From assembly GCA_963932465.1 (NCBI GenBank), contig OZ010795.1:526261451-526325450 (forward strand): DNA of 64,000 nucleotides, in the 5' to 3' direction. The notes under the pieces are model-generated. The model worked only from the letters and a program-made list of their open reading frames with translations. It was not told where the DNA came from and ran no database searches. Source of the DNA: Maratus speciosus. Its lineage: Eukaryota > Arthropoda > Arachnida > Araneae > Salticidae. Positions 59,291 through 64,000 of the stretch are shown here, piece by piece (position 1 is the first letter of the stretch; each line of letters starts with the position of its first letter). The translations under genes were made by a program, and so were the position numbers.

Positions 59291-60434
59291 TCTCTCATTC
59301 GAAAAAATGGCTAATTGCGTCTTTTGTCCAAAATGTATATTTGTTCCGAAAATACTCAAAGAAACTCGACAGAGTTTCTCACCAAGCACAAAAAACAATA
59401 GTTCAATGGACAACGAACAAAATGAATTTCCGTAAATTGTTTGCAAACGATTTTTCAAGATTTATAGTAGTCTGTTAACTTCATATATTTCGGGCTGAAG
59501 AAATGGCGTTTCCACGCCTGAGAAACACGTTTTACATCTAACATAGAAATAAATTTCTTCTTTTCTTTATTTTATAAGTAGTTGCAATCTGTGCTTTTTT
59601 TAATAAATATGTTGTGAGTGAGAATCCTAAGTTAGAATGTCTATCTTCTCTCCCCACGCACCGTGAAGAAATGTTACAATTACGTTAATGAAAGTAAAGA
59701 ACAATAAACAAAACAAAAAAGTAGAACTCTGGATCACTTGGTGAATGCTGCGAAAAATGTTGATGTTAATATACATACGAATGTTACTATTTTAAGAATA
59801 CTTTTTCGTCTCTTAAGTAACGGGGAGTGATATTAGTGTATCTTTAAACTTAATCACTATTTTTTTTATTAAAATTGTGAAATAACTTTAAATTTGGTTA
59901 ACTGAATCGCCCCACATGCTAAGTACACCGAAAAAAGTGTTATATTTTTTGCAAACAATTACTTCCTGATTCAACTCAAGTTACAACATTCATATAGAGT
60001 TTTTTTTTAGTTCAATAAATAATGAAAGCTTAAATCTATGGGTCATAAAAAAAGTATCTATTCAGATGTATTATTGAAATGGGAACAGGGCATATTTGCA
60101 AAACAGATTTTTGTTAGACCTAAATATTTCTCCAATTTTACGCGGATACTATCTAAAAAATCTTAATCTAAATTAAAGCTGCCATTCGATATATAAAATA
60201 TTTTATATGGTCATGATTCCATTCAGGAAAAAGTGTGAAATTGAATAATTCTTACGTTGTACAGGCATTCAGAAAACAGGCTAAACAGACATTTATCCAG
60301 AAACAAAGCAACGTTTTGCTTAAATTATACTTCTTTTTTATACTGTAGCAGGAAGATCGTTTGCTAAAGTTTATTCTTATTGCTAGATAAAGATACAATA
60401 TAAAATGTAAATACACATACAATATGATACAATA

Positions 60435-60856
60435 TGAATTTCTAATGCGGGTGACATTTTTAAAAATCTGATTTTTTGCCTGCGACAGCACTCGTATATA
60501 TCAACCGATTCCGATGTGAGTGAGCATGTGCACAGGAATTACTAAGGTCTCGACCAAGTTCACTGGTTAGCCTCATCCACCTTGTTGTCTTAAAATGGCA
60601 GGCACTTCAATGTATCGCCGAATTTGGCAACCAAATATAAGTTATTTTAAATAAAAGCAGCTTGGATAAAGACGACTAATTTCGCTAAATTCTCATTCAT
60701 AATGATTTAGTATTAATGAAAATTAGTATTGAATCTCCTATAACCGGTTTTACTAAATTGAGCTTTGTGCGCTTAAATAATATAAGCTGGCTTTTTTTTA
60801 AATAAGGAATATGAAAGCTACCTCTTTTTCCCGGCACTGGCCGGAAGGACTTTTTT
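60435..60856. mobile_element. HINE-like element, 3'-end fragment
   Basis: It matches the last ~420 bp of copy 2 (from about 57220) and keeps the full hairpin CCGGC-ACTG-GCCGG, then GGAC and a T run. It shares ggtctcgaccaagttc and gcagcttggataaag. The left edge is abrupt after aatatgatacaatat, so it is truncated on that side. Confidence 0.8.
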
Positions 60857-60989
60857 TTAAAATATTATGCACTTATGTATTTTTTTACATCAAATGTGTT
60901 GGATATTTACTTTTTTAATTCAACTCTACATACAGATATTTATTTTAAAAGGATACAAAACATATATTTAAAAAAATATCCAAAGTAGT

Positions 60990-61400
60990 ATAATACCAAT
61001 AAATCTATAAAATACTGAGGCAAAACAAAAGTAATAATATTTAAAATTCGATAAAATTATAAGTTGTCTGAATTATATTTGTCTATGCGAAACTAAATTT
61101 AAAAACAGTATAAATTTCTCTCATTCTCTGAAGATGTATGTTCTCTCATTTACAGAAAATATTAGTCGACGTATACTTCAGACTTCAAAGAATTCTCCAG
61201 AAATTATACATGCATTCATTAATTTTAAATTGAATGAATGGTAGATAAAGATTTCGTTTGTAAGTTGTATGAATCAGAATTCATAAGCATCTTTAAAATT
61301 ATTATCTTTCTAGATATAATTAGATAGGGGAAACTCGTAAGTAATATATCGTTCCATTAATATTTAATATATGTTATGAAATTAAAACTTCGATAGTTAA
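60990..61400. repeat. family X, copy at 61 kb
   Basis: Landmarks gaagatgtatgtt, acttcagacttcaaagaatt, gcattcattaattttaaatt, then gtatgaatcagaattcataa in the usual order. It is closest to the copy at 62.8 kb. Confidence 0.65.
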
Positions 61401-61828
61401 TGCAATGTCTTCACTTATAGAGTTAAAAAGCAAGCATTGTTTAATTAATTCATTCAAATAATTGCTTGCATTATAATTTAAATTAAGATTTGTTGCACAA
61501 TTTATAGCAATTTAATTTAACATCTTGATACCCTTATTTTATGTTTGGTATTATAATTTCTAAAACACATAAAAACAAAAAGGAAATGTTTGAATAGTTT
61601 TTCTTTCTCTCTCTAAAGGGGAAATATTATAATTTATTGAATTATTAATTTCTGCTTATTTTTAGAAAGAAACTTTCTTAGAACATTTTAAATTATTTCT
61701 GAATATACCTTATTATCGTGTACCAATTAATTCCTATTAATAGACTGCAATTAAAATGCAAAAACTACATGTTTCCACAACACAAAAAGCTAAATAAAAA
61801 TCTAAATAAAAAGCTAAATAAAAGCTAA
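61401..61828. other. AT-rich DNA ending in an agctaaataaaa minisatellite
   Basis: At about 61789-61833 a short unit of the type agctaaataaaa repeats four to five times. The rest shows no structure. Confidence 0.55.
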
Positions 61829-62071
61829 ATAAAAACGGTACAGAATAAAGAATCGGGCACTTCCTCAACTCGAGCCTCTTCACAGTGGCAAACTGTGAAG
61901 AAAAAACAGAGGAAATCATATCATAGCCCTTCTGTTACTAATTTTAAAGATCCCAAACTCTTCCATAATTATTTCGAAGATGCTACGGATTCAGCATCTT
62001 ATGACTTGAGTGCAGATGTGGAGAATACTCTTTTTGAAGAGTTTGTGCGTAATTTATTTTGCTTTTTATAA
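61829..62071 (+). pseudogene. retroelement-like ORF fragment (81 codons, no start)
   Basis: After an upstream stop the frame is open to TAA at 62069: KESGTSSTRASSQWQTVKKK, then RKSYHSPSVTNF, then LFHNYFEDATDSASYDLSAD and a Phe-rich end. The basic Ser/Gln stretch followed by an acidic region resembles ORF1-type (gag-like) proteins of non-LTR retroelements in arthropods. The GC content is higher than the flanks. Downstream (62335-62395) the sequence catgtccctaaatgg, gcgccataaaacccc and caaccaatcaaat could be a LINE 3' UTR and tail. The family is not certain. Confidence 0.4.
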
Positions 62072-62400
62072 TTCTGTGATTTTTAAACATGTTTTTATGT
62101 AGTATTTGTACATCATCTTATACTTTGTTTATATTTTAACAATTATTACTTTATAATTTTTACAGTTCTTAATTATAATAATTTTGTGTCTTTTAACTAA
62201 GATATTTGGACTCTTTTAATTGATTTTAATTATATATATTATTACTGTTTTCATGTATTAGGTTGTATTTCTCATCTTGTTCTTAATCAGTTTTTACTCA
62301 TACTTTTTGAATAATCATTTTGACTTCGTCTTTGCCCAGCATGTCCCTAAATGGACTTTGCGCCATAAAACCCCATTCAACCAATCAAATATCTATTTTT
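62072..62400 (+). other. possible retroelement 3' region
   Basis: An AT-rich stretch followed at 62335-62395 by gcccagcatgtccctaaatg and gccataaaaccccattcaac. This type of GC-richer end with a repeated ccaatcaaat-like tail suits a non-LTR retroelement. Confidence 0.3.
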
Positions 62401-62518
62401 AGACATTAATAAGAAGAGTACTGGGGAAATTTTCAGGGAAATTCCGTTTGTAATGCCCCTACCCTTTTTTGACAATATTTCACGGTGTCTAAGGAGACCC
62501 TAATTTTCGAAATTTTAG

Positions 62519-62582
<64 letters not shown>
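62519..62582. repeat. long (TA)n microsatellite
   Basis: About 30 uninterrupted TA units. The 84-codon minus frame across it is an artefact. Confidence 0.95.
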
Positions 62583-62583
<1 letters not shown>

Positions 62584-62593
62584 CATACATATA

Positions 62594-62755
62594 TGTGACG
62601 ACATCGGTGATGTAGAAAAATATAAGATGAGGTATTATGGCTTAGCTGAGTAAAAATAAACCGTGAATAAGAGGTGGAGCGATGCATGTTCTAAATAATT
62701 ATTGGCCGTGTTGATGTTTATCAACAGGCCGCTATAACCATGGCAAACACAATTT
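62594..62755 (+). repeat. LTR-like repeat, copy 2
   Basis: Counterpart of 53965-54125: tgtgacgacatcggtgatgt start, aataaaccgtgaataa, attattggccgtgttgatgt, ggccgctataacca, then tggcaaacacaatt where a primer-binding region would lie. No internal region follows; family X comes next, as it does (farther away) after copy 1. Confidence 0.4.
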
Positions 62756-62789
62756 TAGGATCATATACATAAAAAAATATTTATAGTAG

Positions 62790-63200
62790 TAATCCGTATA
62801 ATATTGAAGCTATCAGAAGAAACTGAACATAACACTTTTATTTTAAATTTGATAAATTTATAAGCCATCTGAATTATGTTGGCCTATCCAAAACTAAATT
62901 TAAAAACCGAATAAATTTATCTCCTTTTCTGAAGGTGTATGTTATGTTATTTACAGAAAATGTTAGTCTATATATACTTCAGAGAATTCCCCAGAAATTA
63001 TTCATGCATTCATTAGTTTTAAGTTGAATGAATGGAAGATAAACATTTCGCTTCTAAGTGGTATGAATCAGAATTCATAAGCTTCTTTAAAAAGAGTATC
63101 TTTATAGATATAATCAGATAGGAGAACTTTTAAATAATGTATCATTCCACTAATATTTAATATACAATATGAAATTGTAACTTTGATTGTTTATGCAATA
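62790..63200. repeat. family X, copy at 62.8 kb
   Basis: Very similar to the copy at 60990-61400, with gaatgaatggaagataaaca, gtatgaatcagaattcataa and gatataatcagatagg in the same order. Non-coding. Confidence 0.7.
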
Positions 63201-63429
63201 TCTTAAATTACAGAATTAAAGAGCAAACATTATTTAACTAATTAAGTAAAATAATTGTTTATGTTATAATTGAAAGGAAGATATGGTTCACAATTTATAG
63301 CAATTTAATGGAACATCTTGATACTCTTATTTTACATCTTTTATTTTAATTTCTAAATAACGTAAAATTAAATTGAAATACTTCAATTTAGTGAAGCAAT
63401 CATAAATAATTTTAGTAATACATAAAATA

Positions 63430-63949
63430 CGAGTGTGGTTCAATAATTATTTTCCCTAGTGTATATAAAATATTAGTACCGCGGTGGTTGTTGTGGAATA
63501 TCGAAGCTCAATGTCTTAAATGCCTATATGCTCAATTTCAGACACTTAGCTGCTATATTCACATAGTTTTGAAGGGAGGAGTGAAAGGGGGGAGGGGAGT
63601 GAAAGGCTGATTTTCAGCTTATTGACTAGATTTGTAACAGTGGATGAGACGTAACTGCAGTCGTTTGAACTCGGGATCATAGTGATGTAGCCACATCCCA
63701 TCCACTGTCCAAATATAGTCTCTTAAGCTCCGAACCAGCATTTCACCCTCACCCCCCTTCCTAAAAACTCCCCCCAAAATTGGTCTTTAAAACTTCACCC
63801 CTCCCTCCAAAACTATGTTAATATAGCAGCTACGGTTCTGAAATTGAGCATATAGGCACTTAAGAGATTAGGCTTCGATATTCCACACCAACCATCACAG
63901 TACATATTTTTTATATACATTAGGGACAATAATTAATGAACCACCCACG
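63430..63949. mobile_element. 520-bp palindromic MITE, TA-flanked
   Basis: TA lies on both sides (63428-63429 and 63950-63951). The arms match over about 180 bp: CGAGTGTGGTTCAATAATTA against CGTGGGTGGTTCATTAATTA, then tggaatatcgaagc, gcctatatgctcaatttcag and catagttttg(a/g)agggagg. The inner part is purine-rich (ggggggaggggag) facing a pyrimidine-rich stretch. Non-coding. Confidence 0.88.
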
Positions 63950-64000
63950 TACATATCCGAAGTTTTATTTCTCACTATCTTAGTTTCGTAATTGTTATCG

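Larger units (their letters stand above)
57621..60434. other. AT-rich DNA, few signals
   Basis: Apart from the tandem duplication at 58548-58940 and a tRNA-like patch near 59213, I see no gene. The 108-codon frame at 59152-59478 crosses the tRNA-like patch and has no recognisable domain. Confidence 0.5.

Noticed and set aside
59152..59478. 108-codon frame as a possible gene
   Set aside because: No domain; it overlaps a tRNA-like patch and has no support from composition or neighbours.
62433..62687. 84-codon open frame on the minus strand
   Set aside because: Most of it is the translation of a (TA)n microsatellite into Tyr-Ile repeats.

Overview
The window is AT-rich eukaryotic DNA almost entirely made of transposable elements, their relics and tandem repeats. 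No complete host gene is visible. The families present (piggyBac, Tc1/mariner, Penelope-like, Helitron, Jockey-type LINE, many foldback MITEs) and the style of their proteins fit an arthropod. A chelicerate, perhaps a spider, is my best guess from the look of the element proteins; this is inference only. All protein relics are broken, and I find no bacterial features, CRISPR array or operon.

Layout. 1-4,900: the 3' end of a TTAA-flanked MITE, two hammerhead-ribozyme-like cores, two foldback elements and microsatellites. 4,900-14,480: a complex tandem array (unit roughly 500-830 bp) carrying several later insertions, including a 1.7-kb DNA element with TA ends. 14,777-21,385: the most striking object, a 6.6-kb foldback element whose two arms are each about 20 copies of a ~145-bp repeat in opposite orientation, flanked by a perfect 9-bp target duplication. 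22,000-28,300: a small palindrome, a ~330-bp tandem array and a 451-bp mariner-type palindrome. 28,330-32,660: Penelope-like (PLE) 3' ends in tandem on the minus strand, meeting an inverted plus-strand copy with a GIY-YIG domain; a Helitron-like element interrupts the array and is itself interrupted by an 870-bp Tc1-type palindrome. 33,300-36,200: a small TTAA MITE, a ~640-bp tandem array and an RT-like relic. 37,697-39,940: a Tc1 element whose transposase is split by a TTAA MITE. 40,195-45,090: a piggyBac element with its transposase at 42.9-44.6 kb on the minus strand, invaded by a 2.5-kb Helentron/HINE-like element. 45,100-64,000: mostly dispersed and tandem repeats, a possible single host exon (47,360-47,485, minus), a 1.6-kb MITE holding a Jockey-type RT fragment, a double-ended mariner relic, two more HINE-like copies, LTR-like pieces and a final foldback MITE.

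How the parts relate. Nesting lets several insertions be dated relative to each other, and four 'empty sites' can be read inside the window: the Tc1 transposase frame across the TTAA MITE, the piggyBac C-terminus across the HINE, sister PLE units across the Helitron, and the centre of the foldback element for the 870-bp palindrome. These give element ends to the base or nearly so. TTAA-specific elements (one piggyBac and three MITE copies) and TA-specific foldback MITEs dominate. No movement capacity appears intact.
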